Source: Rufibacter hautae (GTDB lineage Bacteria > Bacteroidota > Bacteroidia > Cytophagales > Hymenobacteraceae). From it: 64,000 nucleotides of DNA. The stretch is taken from NCBI RefSeq assembly GCF_008271695.1, contig NZ_VKKY01000002.1:558001-622000 (forward strand), written 5' to 3'. The position numbers and the translations under genes are program-made. Every line of letters starts with the position of its first letter. Position 1 is the stretch's first letter. Of this stretch, positions 34,446-42,843 are shown piece by piece. A model generated the notes under the pieces. It was not told where the DNA came from and did not search any database. It worked only from the letters and a program-made list of their open reading frames with translations.

Positions 34446-35372
34446 ATGGACATGCATTATATCCGCCGCGGCGAGGGAAAACCTTTGTTACTCATCCATG
34501 GCGTAGGCGGCAGTTCCCGCTCCTGGGATCTGATGATAGACGGCCTGGCCGATGCTGGTCGGGAGGTGATTGCGGTGGATTTGCCGGGCCATGGCGCCAC
34601 GCCGCCCTTGCCGGGCGAAGTGTCCATCAGCACCTTAGCCGATGCGGTTACGTCGTTTTTGGAAAGCCAAAACTTGCTGGGGATTGATGCCGTGGGTAGT
34701 TCTATGGGTGCCCGCCTGGTGCTGGAACTGGCCCGACGCGGCGGAGTGCTGGGAGCGGTGGTGTCGCTGAACCCTGGCGGATTCTGGAGAGGCTGGGAAA
34801 AGCCGGTCTTCTATTACTCGGTGGCTTCCTCAAAGCGGTTGCTGCAACTCTTGCAACCGGTGTTACCCGCTTTGGCGGGAAGTTCTGTGGGGAGAACGCT
34901 GCTGCTGTCCCAGTTTTCGGCCCATCCCTGGAATTTGCCCTCAAAACTGGTGCTGGAAGAACTGCGTACGATGGCCACTTCGCCCTCTTTTGACGAGTTG
35001 CTGTACAACCTGGCCTACGGCGAAGCCCAAAAGGGAGCGCCGCGCGGCACCATTTCATCCCCGCTAGTGATTGGGTGGGGACGCCAGGACCGGGTGTGCT
35101 TTCCACAGCAGGCTTCCCGGGCGCTGGCCCTTTTCCCTGATGCCAGCCTTCATTGGTTTTCTAGATGCGGGCATTTCCCCCAGTGGGATTCACCGGAAGA
35201 AGCCGTTCAACTGGTCCTCACCGTCACCAGCGGCATCAACTATGAACCATTGCTCTCCGCGGAGATGAATACACCAATCACAACCACATCTACAAATTGG
35301 GCGGCTATTCTGGGCATTGGCTTGGCGGCAGCGGTAGGTACCTATTTGCTGGCTCGTCCTAAAATGAATTAA
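34446..35372 (+). CDS. alpha/beta hydrolase with C-terminal membrane anchor
   Basis: 308-residue alpha/beta hydrolase. The oxyanion loop is LLLIHGVGGSSRSWD, the nucleophile elbow GSSMGAR (Ser86), and the late His lies in WFSRCGHFPQWDSPEE; an Asp in GWGRQDRVCFP completes the triad. No signal peptide. Unusually, residues about 283-303 (TNWAAILGIGLAAAVGTYLL) form a hydrophobic helix that would anchor the protein in the inner membrane with the enzyme in the cytoplasm (tail-anchored layout). Substrate unknown: esterase, lipase or C-C hydrolase are possible. Confidence 0.82.
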   Translation: MDMHYIRRGEGKPLLLIHGVGGSSRSWDLMIDGLADAGREVIAVDLPGHGATPPLPGEVSISTLADAVTSFLESQNLLGIDAVGSSMGARLVLELARRGGVLGAVVSLNPGGFWRGWEKPVFYYSVASSKRLLQLLQPVLPALAGSSVGRTLLLSQFSAHPWNLPSKLVLEELRTMATSPSFDELLYNLAYGEAQKGAPRGTISSPLVIGWGRQDRVCFPQQASRALALFPDASLHWFSRCGHFPQWDSPEEAVQLVLTVTSGINYEPLLSAEMNTPITTTSTNWAAILGIGLAAAVGTYLLARPKMN

Positions 35373-35396
35373 GGCTTCTGAATAGATTTCCAATAA

Positions 35397-35447
35397 AAAA
35401 GTCCTCTGAAAAGGCAGGGTAGTTCCCAGCATCTTCAGAGGACTTTT
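35397..35447. terminator. bidirectional terminator between convergent genes
   Basis: 14-bp perfect arms AAAAGTCCTCTGAA (35397-35410) and TTCAGAGGACTTTT (35434-35447). It lies between the hydrolase (plus) and the M28 peptidase (minus) with T-tracts on both strands. Confidence 0.88.
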
Positions 35448-35497
35448 GCTTTCTGCCTCACCCAAACCCGGTTACAGGCTTGGATGATACCTCACTA

Positions 35498-37090
35498 TTA
35501 CTCAACTCCGCCTTTACGAGTGGGTTTGGTTTGGGGAGGCCAGATGCCGGGCTGACCGGTTCTCTGGTTTGCTGGCAATATACTTCTCTCGCGGGAGGTG
35601 GTGGTGGGATCTTCGCTGGCCATGTAGGCTAAAATAGCGGTAAGAATGGCGTTGCTACGCACATCGTCAAACACGATCTTGTCATAGGTGTCGCGGTTGG
35701 TGTGCCAGGTGTAGGTGCCGTACGACCAGCTCAGAGAACTCAGGGAGAAGGCAGGGGCACCGGCGGCCACAAACGAGGAGTGGTCAGAGCCGCCTCCGGC
35801 TGGGGAGCCCGGGAAGTTTGTTTGAATGTGCGTCCGGATGTTTTCGGGCACAGGCGCAAGCCAGCGGTTGAGGTACTCATACGAGTGCAGGAACCCTGAG
35901 CCCGCTAAGTTAGCCACACGGCCGGTGCCGTTGTCCTGGTTGAATACCGCCTGTATTTTGCTTATAATTTCGGGATGGTCTTCCACAAAGGCGCGGGAGC
36001 CGTTCAGGCCTTGTTCTTCACTTCCCCAATGACCCACCAAAATGGTTCTTTTAGGGTTGGGGTAGATCTTCTTGAGGATGCGCATGGCCTCCATCATCAC
36101 CAGGGTGCCGGTACCGTTATCCGTGGCGCCGGTGCCGCCGTCCCAGGAGTCAAAGTGCGCCGAGAGGATCACGTACTCATCTGGTTTTTGGGTGCCTTTC
36201 ATCTCCGCGATGGTGTTGAACGTAGGCACCATGCCGCGCTCTTTTGACTCGGCCTGCACCTGTATTTTAGGCTTCTGCCCAGAGGCGGTCAGGCGGTACA
36301 GCATTCCATAGTCTTCCAGCGCGATGTCTACCGTAGGGATTTTCTTCGTATAGGCACTGAAGATCTTGTTCACGCCAAATCCGCTGGACCAGTTAGACAT
36401 CACCACACCTGCGGCGCCGGCTTTTTCCAAAGCAACGGGCAAAGTGCGGGTGGTATAGCCCATCTTGGTCATCTTCGAGCGCCAAGCTTCGGTCTGGGCG
36501 GTGCGCTCGGCTTTCATTTTCTCAAAGCTTTCCTTTGTGGCGAATTCCTGCCAGTTGTAGTCGGGGCGGCCGGTGGGTTGCGGCATGGAGATGAGCACGA
36601 ATTTGCCTTTCACGTTGGGCAGCCATTTCTGGAAAGCCACAGAATCAGTCACGGTCTCGGGGAGGGTGATGGTCTCGGCGGTTACGCCTTTGCCTTTGGT
36701 GGTGGGGCTCCAGGCCAGTTGCATGCCTTCCAGCGACTTCACCCGCGGGTACACCATGTCAAGGTGGGAAACGCCTCTTTGCCAGCCGCGCCACTCGCCC
36801 CATTTCTCGTTTCGTGCCTCAATGCCCCAGCCTTTGTACTTGGCCACGGCCCAGTCGTTGGCCTGCTGCATCTGCGGCGTGCCTACCAGGCGCGGACCTA
36901 TCTGGTCCATCAACTCGTGGGCCAGGGTTTCCAGTTGGGAGTTTTGGGTGGCTTCTTTTACAATGCTTTCTACCACCGGGTTCTGGGTCTGGGCAAAGCC
37001 AACCTGGGCCGTAAAGAGGAAAGATAGGAAAAGAAGCTTGGGCGTACTTCGTTTGTAGCCCGAGCGGGGAGGGGTAAGGAGTTGTATCAT
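35498..37090 (-). CDS. M28 family peptidase (Zn-dependent exopeptidase)
   Basis: 530-residue exported metallopeptidase of the M28 family, which uses two zinc ions and often acts as aminopeptidase or carboxypeptidase. The N-terminal signal sequence is about 1-33 (LLFLSFLFTAQVGFAQ). A PA-type domain is inserted at about 130-260 (GAAGVVMSNWSSG). The catalytic domain has VILSAHFDSWDGGTGATDNG with the first zinc His and bridging Asp, GHWGSEEQGLNGSRAF with the catalytic Glu pair, and GGGSDHSSFVAAGAPAF with the last zinc ligand. The metal site is complete, so it should be active. Confidence 0.92.
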   Translation of the reverse strand: MIQLLTPPRSGYKRSTPKLLFLSFLFTAQVGFAQTQNPVVESIVKEATQNSQLETLAHELMDQIGPRLVGTPQMQQANDWAVAKYKGWGIEARNEKWGEWRGWQRGVSHLDMVYPRVKSLEGMQLAWSPTTKGKGVTAETITLPETVTDSVAFQKWLPNVKGKFVLISMPQPTGRPDYNWQEFATKESFEKMKAERTAQTEAWRSKMTKMGYTTRTLPVALEKAGAAGVVMSNWSSGFGVNKIFSAYTKKIPTVDIALEDYGMLYRLTASGQKPKIQVQAESKERGMVPTFNTIAEMKGTQKPDEYVILSAHFDSWDGGTGATDNGTGTLVMMEAMRILKKIYPNPKRTILVGHWGSEEQGLNGSRAFVEDHPEIISKIQAVFNQDNGTGRVANLAGSGFLHSYEYLNRWLAPVPENIRTHIQTNFPGSPAGGGSDHSSFVAAGAPAFSLSSLSWSYGTYTWHTNRDTYDKIVFDDVRSNAILTAILAYMASEDPTTTSRERSILPANQRTGQPGIWPPQTKPTRKGGVE

Positions 37091-37153
37091 GCCCCTAATT
37101 TAACCACGCAGAGAACAACTGAAAGGGATGAAAATAAAATAACCCGTCGGTTT

Positions 37154-37195
37154 TCTGTTTAGGGGCTGTTTTCAGTAAATCAGCCCCTAAACAGA
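37154..37195. terminator. hairpin downstream of thioesterase gene, conserved-apex family
   Basis: Perfect 15-bp arms TCTGTTTAGGGGCTG (37154-37168) and CAGCCCCTAAACAGA (37181-37195), loop TTTTCAGTAAAT. It lies just after the stop of the minus-strand thioesterase gene. Confidence 0.8.
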
Positions 37196-37200
37196 GAGGC

Positions 37201-37632
37201 TTATTCCAGTACGAAATCCTCAGACTGAGGAAGGCTCATGAACTTTTGGGCCAGGTCCTCGGGCAGGGCAGCCAGTTTGCGTTTGGCCAGATCCATCCAG
37301 GCACCTTCCACGTTGATGATGGCCGCCTTCACACCATCGCCGCGGTACAATTCATGGCGGATGCTCCAGCGAGACCCATCGGCGCGGGACTTGGTCAGAA
37401 CCGTTTCAATCTTGATGTGGTCATTCATGCCTACCTCGCGCAGGTACTGCAACTCCTCCCGGAATAAGATGGGACCCAGTTTCAGGTGCTGGAAAACCTT
37501 GAAATCCAATCCCAGGCTGTCTAACATAGAGATGCGGGCCTGGGCGGCGAAATCGGCGTAGGCCGAGTGGCGAAGGTGCATGTTGGCGTCTACCTGCGCC
37601 CAGATCACGTGCCCTTCATATACAATGCTCAT
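37201..37632 (-). CDS. acyl-CoA thioesterase, hotdog fold (4HBT)
   Basis: 143-residue YbgC/FadM-type thioesterase that hydrolyses acyl-CoA or acyl-ACP. The start EGHVIWAQVDANMHLRHSAY has the hotdog signature with Asp in place D..H...Y, followed by the central helix (FAAQARISMLDSLGLD) and strands PILFREELQYLRE, HIKIETVLTKSR and AIINVEGAWMDLAKRK. Cytoplasmic. It stands alone with its own hairpin terminator. Confidence 0.88.
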   Translation of the reverse strand: MSIVYEGHVIWAQVDANMHLRHSAYADFAAQARISMLDSLGLDFKVFQHLKLGPILFREELQYLREVGMNDHIKIETVLTKSRADGSRWSIRHELYRGDGVKAAIINVEGAWMDLAKRKLAALPEDLAQKFMSLPQSEDFVLE

Positions 37633-38183
37633 AGTTTTTATTTTTGGTGGTGTGCGATAATCGGATAATTACGCTATGGCCTTTTCATCGGCTGGAATTG
37701 ACGTATAGGGCAAATTAAATTTTTTGTTTTATCCCGATGGGAAAAGATACTTGATTAAGGAAATATCCAGCCTTGTTTGAAGAAGGAAGCGCCCATTCAT
37801 CCTGCCGGATGACGACGTTACAGGGTAACGTCGCTACATATCTGGTCCTGTAGCGACGTTACCCTGTAACGTCGTACGCATTCCTGAAGCAAGCCCTAAA
37901 CAAGTTCAATGAAAAGGATTAGGCAGTCCATAGGCCGGTCATAAAATCGTTCCCAAACTTTATTTCTCAAAATGCGGCAGGCTATTCTGGTGCTGGGATA
38001 TGAAATCTGCAAATAATCTCTAGCTTTGAATATCATGCAATTTACATCTGGTCTGACACTGAAGGGGTTATCATGGGGAAGGGAAAAAAGCTGCCAGAGA
38101 GATGTAGCAGAATGTAAATAATTTCATTTTTATATATCCCTTTGACCCTAATTTGAGTAAAATAGCTCTAAAATGACCCTTCC
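37633..38183. other. intergenic region with palindromic repeat
   Basis: About 550 bases between divergent genes. The main feature is the nested palindrome at 37812-37875. A TAGCTTTG box at 38021-38028 could belong to a promoter for the glycogen synthase gene, but it has no spaced -33 element. Confidence 0.5.
37812..37875. repeat. REP-like nested palindrome
   Basis: 27-bp perfect inverted repeat (37812-37838 with 37849-37875) and a 10-nt spacer. Each arm contains its own palindrome, GACGTTAC and GTAACGTC around a 3-nt centre. No T-tract, so it is not a normal terminator. The structure fits a repetitive extragenic palindrome pair. Confidence 0.75.
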
Positions 38184-39980
38184 ATGCAACAATCGTCTTC
38201 TGCATCTCCGCATCTTCTGGAAATAGCCTGGGAAGCGTGTAACCAAGTAGGTGGTATCTACACGGTGATCCGCTCCAAAGTACCCGCCATGATTGAGTAT
38301 TGGGGTGATCAGTATTGCCTTATTGGTCCCTTTTTTCCGCAACAGGCCGCCCACGAGTTTGAACCCTCTGATGATTACTCAGATGTGTACGGGCAGGCGG
38401 TGCTGGAACTGCGGGCACAAGGCGTGGAATGTTACTATGGCAATTGGCTGGTAACCGGCCGACCAAGGATTGTCCTGATTAATCCGTTCAGCGCCTTTGG
38501 GCAATTGGGGGAGATCAAACACCTGCTGTGGGAAGACCATAAAATACCCACCTCCAACGAGGATCTCCTGAACCAGGTACTGGCTTTCGGGCAATTGGTG
38601 AAGCGCTTTATCTCTTTGCTGTCTGGCAAGACCCAGGTGGTAGCTCACTTCCACGAGTGGATGGTAGGCTCGGCCATTCCGGATCTGCGCCGCGAGCAGG
38701 TTCCGGTGAAGATTGTGTTCACCACGCACGCCACGCTGCTGGGCCGCTACCTGGCCATGAACGACCCTAACTTCTATGACCAGCTCACCTCCGTTGATTG
38801 GCAGCATGAGGCAAGGCATTTCAACATAGAACCGGCGGTTTCCATAGAAAGGGCCGCAGCCCACGGGGCGCACGTGTTCACTACGGTAAGCGAGGTGACG
38901 GTGCGGGAGTGTATCTACCTCCTGGACCGGATTCCGGATACCGTGTTGCCCAACGGTTTGAACATCAGGCGTTTTACGGCCATGCACGAGTTCCAGAACC
39001 TGCATTTGACCTATAAGAAACGCATTCACCGGTTTGTGATGGGGCACTTCTTCCAGAGTTTCCCCTTTGACTTGGATAAGACCATCTACCTGTTTACCTC
39101 TGGCCGGTTTGAATATAGAAACAAAGGCTTTGACCTCACCCTGGAGGCTTTGGCGCGGCTGAACTACCGCATGAAACAGGCCAAAAGTGACATGACCGTG
39201 GTGATGTTCTTTGTGACTAAGCAGCCGTTCTACTCCATCAATCCGGGCGTGCTTCATTCCAAGGCCTTGATGGAAGAGATCCAGGAAACCTGCGAGGCCA
39301 TCAAAGACCAGATTGGGGAGCGCCTCTTCTACGATGCCGCCGCCAGCTCAGACCATAAATTGCCGGAGCTCAACAACTACGTAGACGATTACTGGAAACT
39401 GCGTTACCGCCGTACCATCCAGTCCTGGAAAACGCACCAGTTGCCGCCGGTGGTTACCCATAACCTGGTCAATGACCAGTCTGACGAGATCCTGCATTTC
39501 CTGCGCAGCTCCAACCTGGTGAACAACGCCGATGACCGCGTGAAAATAGTGTACCACCCAGATTTCATTTCGCCTACGAACCCGCTGTTCGGGATGGAGT
39601 ACGGGCAGTTTGTGCGCGGCTGTCACCTGGGTATCTTCCCCAGCTACTACGAGCCGTGGGGTTATACCCCGCTGGAGTGCGTAGCCAGCGGAATTCCGGC
39701 TGTGACAAGTGACTTGTCAGGCTTCGGGGATTACGTGAAGAAGAACGTGAAAAAGCACACCGACAAGGGTATTTACGTGGTAGACCGGCATGAGCGCAGC
39801 TTTGATGATTCTGCCGAGCAACTCACCCGTGACCTTTTCGATTTTGTGGAGATGAGCCGCCGAGAGCGTATCACCCAACGGAACAAAGTGGAAGGCTTGT
39901 CTGAGATGTTTGACTGGAAGAAACTGCTGGTGCATTATGAGCGCGCCTACCAACTTGCCCTGAGCACAAGCCAGGAATAG
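38184..39980 (+). CDS. glycogen synthase, eukaryotic type (GT3)
   Basis: 598-residue glycosyltransferase family 3 enzyme that extends alpha-1,4-glucan from a nucleotide glucose, probably UDP-glucose as in yeast and animals. It starts with the family's nucleotide-sugar loop EAxNQVGGIYTVIRSK. Later blocks: HFHEWMVGSAIPDLR, FTTHATLLGRYLA, TTVSEVTVRECIYLLDR, VLPNGLNIRRF, FTSGRFEYRNKGFDLTLEAL and the active-site segment FPSYYEPWGYTPLECVASG. The regulatory arginine cluster and phosphorylated tails of eukaryotic enzymes are absent. Bacteroidota commonly carry this form. It is the first gene of the alpha-glucan cluster. Confidence 0.93.
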   Translation: MQQSSSASPHLLEIAWEACNQVGGIYTVIRSKVPAMIEYWGDQYCLIGPFFPQQAAHEFEPSDDYSDVYGQAVLELRAQGVECYYGNWLVTGRPRIVLINPFSAFGQLGEIKHLLWEDHKIPTSNEDLLNQVLAFGQLVKRFISLLSGKTQVVAHFHEWMVGSAIPDLRREQVPVKIVFTTHATLLGRYLAMNDPNFYDQLTSVDWQHEARHFNIEPAVSIERAAAHGAHVFTTVSEVTVRECIYLLDRIPDTVLPNGLNIRRFTAMHEFQNLHLTYKKRIHRFVMGHFFQSFPFDLDKTIYLFTSGRFEYRNKGFDLTLEALARLNYRMKQAKSDMTVVMFFVTKQPFYSINPGVLHSKALMEEIQETCEAIKDQIGERLFYDAAASSDHKLPELNNYVDDYWKLRYRRTIQSWKTHQLPPVVTHNLVNDQSDEILHFLRSSNLVNNADDRVKIVYHPDFISPTNPLFGMEYGQFVRGCHLGIFPSYYEPWGYTPLECVASGIPAVTSDLSGFGDYVKKNVKKHTDKGIYVVDRHERSFDDSAEQLTRDLFDFVEMSRRERITQRNKVEGLSEMFDWKKLLVHYERAYQLALSTSQE

Positions 39981-40016
39981 GTTTAGGTTCTTGCTGTATC
40001 ACAGCATAAATTGCAA

Positions 40017-40082
40017 AAAAAGGAAGAGTCTGTTTTGAGGGTGTTTACTTAAAAACGCCCTCAAAACAGTCTCTTCCTTTTT
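40017..40082. terminator. bidirectional terminator, conserved-apex family
   Basis: Arms of 25 bp with one mismatch (AAAAAGGAAGAG, TCTGTTTTGAGGG with complements at 40058-40082). The apex GTGTTTACTTAAAAACGC fits the hairpin-core consensus. It separates convergent genes and has A/T-tracts at both sides. Confidence 0.88.
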
Positions 40083-40194
40083 GATTAGCTTTTATTGTTT
40101 TGTATTTGTAAAAGCCTAGTGAACATCAGAATAAGTATCAAAACTTACCCAAAAGCTGACTCAACTTATTAGTAGAGCAGATTAATTTACACCC

Positions 40195-42630
40195 TTATTT
40201 CTTTCCCGTTGCTGTGCCTTGCAGTTGCAATGTTTTGAAGTCTGATGGTACTTTCAACGACAGCAGGTTAGTGTCTGCGGTTACTTCCCACTCAATTTCC
40301 TGTCCGTCCACCAAAACGCTGGAAGTTGGAGCCGGTAACCCGTGGATGATGACGTTATAGTTTTGGTACCCATCTGTCCCTGCGCCAGTCCGTTCTTGGG
40401 CTACCGTGAAGACGCCATTTTCGGCGCTAGTTTGGAAGGTTTTGTTCAGGAAATTTCCTTCGGCGTAGCCGTACCCTTCGCCACCGTCTTCGTAGAGCTC
40501 ACTCACGCAGGTTTGTTGGCTGTAGTACACATGCAAGGTCACTTCCGGAACTGCCAATTCGCCCACGTATTGCTGTACGGGATAGAGTGGAAGCACCGCC
40601 CCGGCTTTCACAAACATGGGTACTTTGGTTAAAGGCGCATCAACCCAGATCTCTCTTTTGCCAAGGGCCAATTCATCGGTCCAGAAGTTGTACCAGTGGC
40701 CTTGTGGCAGGTACATGATCCTGCCTTCTACGCCCGGTTGGGTGATGGGGCATACTACCAGATTATCGCCTAAGGAGAACTCGGCCATGCGGTGGTAGCA
40801 CTCAGGGTCGTTTTGATCCAACAGGGCCAAGGGGCGCAGCATCGGGGTTCCGCGCGAGGTGTACTGCCAGAAGGTGGTATAGAGATAGGGGAGGAGTTGG
40901 TAGCGCAATTCAATGAACTTACGCGCCAGGGAGGTGTACGGCTCGCCAAACGACCAAGGCTCCTGATCGCCGTGGTCACCGGAGGAGTGGGTGCGGCAGA
41001 ACGGATGGAAAATGCCCAGCTGAAGCCATCGGATGTAGAGTTCCCCGTCTGGCGTCTCAATAAACCCTCCGATATCGGAACCCACGAAGGACATACCTGA
41101 GATACTCAGGCGCTGGCATTGAATGTTGGCGAGCCACAGGTGATCCCAGGAGGCGATGTTGTCGCCGGTCCAGGCGGAGGCGTAGCGCTGCACCCCGGCG
41201 TAGCCCGAGCGGGTGATGGTGAAAGGCCGGTCTGGGTAAGAAAACTGTTTCACCCCGTGGTAGGTGGCGCGGGCCATCTGCATGCCGTAGATGTTGTGCG
41301 CTTTGCGATGACTGCCGGGTTCCCCGTCAAAGTCATGGCGCACGTCATTGGGGAAGGTGCCGATCTCAAAAACGGCCGGTTCGTTCATGTCATTCCAAAC
41401 GCCTTTTACGCCCGTTTCTGCAATAAGGCCCTTAAACAGCCCGGCCCACCAGGTGCGCACCTCCTCGCGGGTAAAATCCGGGAAGTGGCATAGCCCAGGC
41501 CAGACGGTTCCTTTGTACAACGGGCCATCGGCGCGGCGGCAGAAATAGTCGTTCTCCACGCCTTCCTGGTACACGGGGTACTCATGGTCTACCTTAATGC
41601 CGGGGTCAATGATCACCACCATCTTGAAACCGTCTTCCTTCAGTTCCTGCACCAGGCGCTTGGGGTCAGGGAAGTGGGTAGGGCTCCAAGTGAAGCACCG
41701 GAAACCGTCCATGTAGTCAATGTCCAGGTACAGGGCATCGCAGGGAATCTTTCGGTCCCGGAAACCTTTGGCCAGGTTCTTCACCACCGATTCTGGGTAG
41801 TAGCTCCATTTGCACTGGTGGTACCCAAGGGCCCAAAGCGGCGGCAACTCGGGTGGACCGGTAAGCGTGGTGTACTTCTCCACTACCTGGGTAAGGGAAG
41901 GACCATAGATGAAGTAATATTCCATGGTTCCGCCCTGGGCCCAGAAACTGCTTACCGTCGAGCGCTCTTTCCCAAAGTCAAACGAGGTCCGGAAGGTGTT
42001 GTCAAAGAAGATGCCATAGGCCTGCTTGCGGTGCAAACCCATGAAAAAGTTGATGTTCTTGTAGAGCGGATCGGTGCCTTTCTTGTACCCGTACGTGTCT
42101 GACCCCCAGTTCTGGAAGCGCTTGTCGCGCAGGTTCATGTTATCGGGTTTGTCGCCCAGGCCATAGAAGAACTCGTTGGGCTGAATGACCTTGCTCATCT
42201 TTACAATGTCGCCGCCGTACTTTTTGTGTTCTTCCCAGTGGAAGCCTTTCTCGTCCTCGTTCAGCACGGTACCCGACTTGTCCAGGATACGGGTGGTAAG
42301 GCCCTGGTTGGAGACGGTGCAGATGAGGTCTTTGGTTGTGATCCGGAAATGGTCTGGCAGGGCCTTCACCTTCAGCTTTACCCCCGCGGGTTGGCGGTCT
42401 GGGTTGAGCGCATAGGAAAAATCACGGGAGAACTTCCCATCTGTTGTATATTTGAACCGTAGGATGTGGTTTGAGATGGCCTCCACCTTAAGTCCCACGC
42501 GATTGTCGCACATGAAAACCGCCGAGTTTTCAGTCGTTTCAACGTGCCGGATGGTCCCCGCGAAGTATTCTTCGCGCTTGGCCCCCAGATCGTTGACCAT
42601 GTAATTTGTGTCTTGAATTGTACTATCCAT
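40195..42630 (-). CDS. GH31 alpha-glucosidase
   Basis: Retaining alpha-glucosidase or related GH31 enzyme, predicted to act on alpha-1,4/1,6-glucosides released from glycogen or maltodextrin. 811 residues from ATG 42630; the frame extends to 42804, but the first 58 codons look non-coding. No signal peptide, so it is cytoplasmic. N-terminal beta-sandwich, then GYHQCKWSYYPESVVKNLAK, DIDYMDGFRCFTW, the nucleophile loop GVWNDMNEPAVF (Asp414), WTGDNIASWDHLW with the acid/base Asp, and SDIGGF. A C-terminal DUF5110-type domain ends the protein. It lies between the two synthase-like genes, facing the GT3 gene. Confidence 0.93.
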   Translation of the reverse strand: MDSTIQDTNYMVNDLGAKREEYFAGTIRHVETTENSAVFMCDNRVGLKVEAISNHILRFKYTTDGKFSRDFSYALNPDRQPAGVKLKVKALPDHFRITTKDLICTVSNQGLTTRILDKSGTVLNEDEKGFHWEEHKKYGGDIVKMSKVIQPNEFFYGLGDKPDNMNLRDKRFQNWGSDTYGYKKGTDPLYKNINFFMGLHRKQAYGIFFDNTFRTSFDFGKERSTVSSFWAQGGTMEYYFIYGPSLTQVVEKYTTLTGPPELPPLWALGYHQCKWSYYPESVVKNLAKGFRDRKIPCDALYLDIDYMDGFRCFTWSPTHFPDPKRLVQELKEDGFKMVVIIDPGIKVDHEYPVYQEGVENDYFCRRADGPLYKGTVWPGLCHFPDFTREEVRTWWAGLFKGLIAETGVKGVWNDMNEPAVFEIGTFPNDVRHDFDGEPGSHRKAHNIYGMQMARATYHGVKQFSYPDRPFTITRSGYAGVQRYASAWTGDNIASWDHLWLANIQCQRLSISGMSFVGSDIGGFIETPDGELYIRWLQLGIFHPFCRTHSSGDHGDQEPWSFGEPYTSLARKFIELRYQLLPYLYTTFWQYTSRGTPMLRPLALLDQNDPECYHRMAEFSLGDNLVVCPITQPGVEGRIMYLPQGHWYNFWTDELALGKREIWVDAPLTKVPMFVKAGAVLPLYPVQQYVGELAVPEVTLHVYYSQQTCVSELYEDGGEGYGYAEGNFLNKTFQTSAENGVFTVAQERTGAGTDGYQNYNVIIHGLPAPTSSVLVDGQEIEWEVTADTNLLSLKVPSDFKTLQLQGTATGKK

Positions 42631-42766
42631 GATGTGGATCAATGGCAAAAGAGTAAGTAAAAAAGGGTAATCCGTATAAATTCCGAAATCGGACCGCATA
42701 ATTACGGAATGTTTCAGATTAATCGCGTTTTTTGAACAAACAGGGGCAAATAATTGTGGCCTTGTC

Positions 42767-42796
42767 TTGGTCTTGATGGTTGGTTGCTTATCTTTA
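42767..42796 (+). promoter_or_regulatory. promoter of the GT4 glycosyltransferase gene
   Basis: TTG at 42767-42769 and TATCTTTA at 42789-42796, spacer 19, one mismatch to TAnnTTTG. The ATG is 48 bases downstream. Confidence 0.5.
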
Positions 42797-42843
42797 CAAG
42801 ACACCTCCCCCCTGATTCTTAAATGAATTGAATAAAAATAATA

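Noticed and set aside
37812-37875. CRISPR-like repeat
   Set aside because: Only two inverted arms with one short spacer; no direct repeats and no cas genes.
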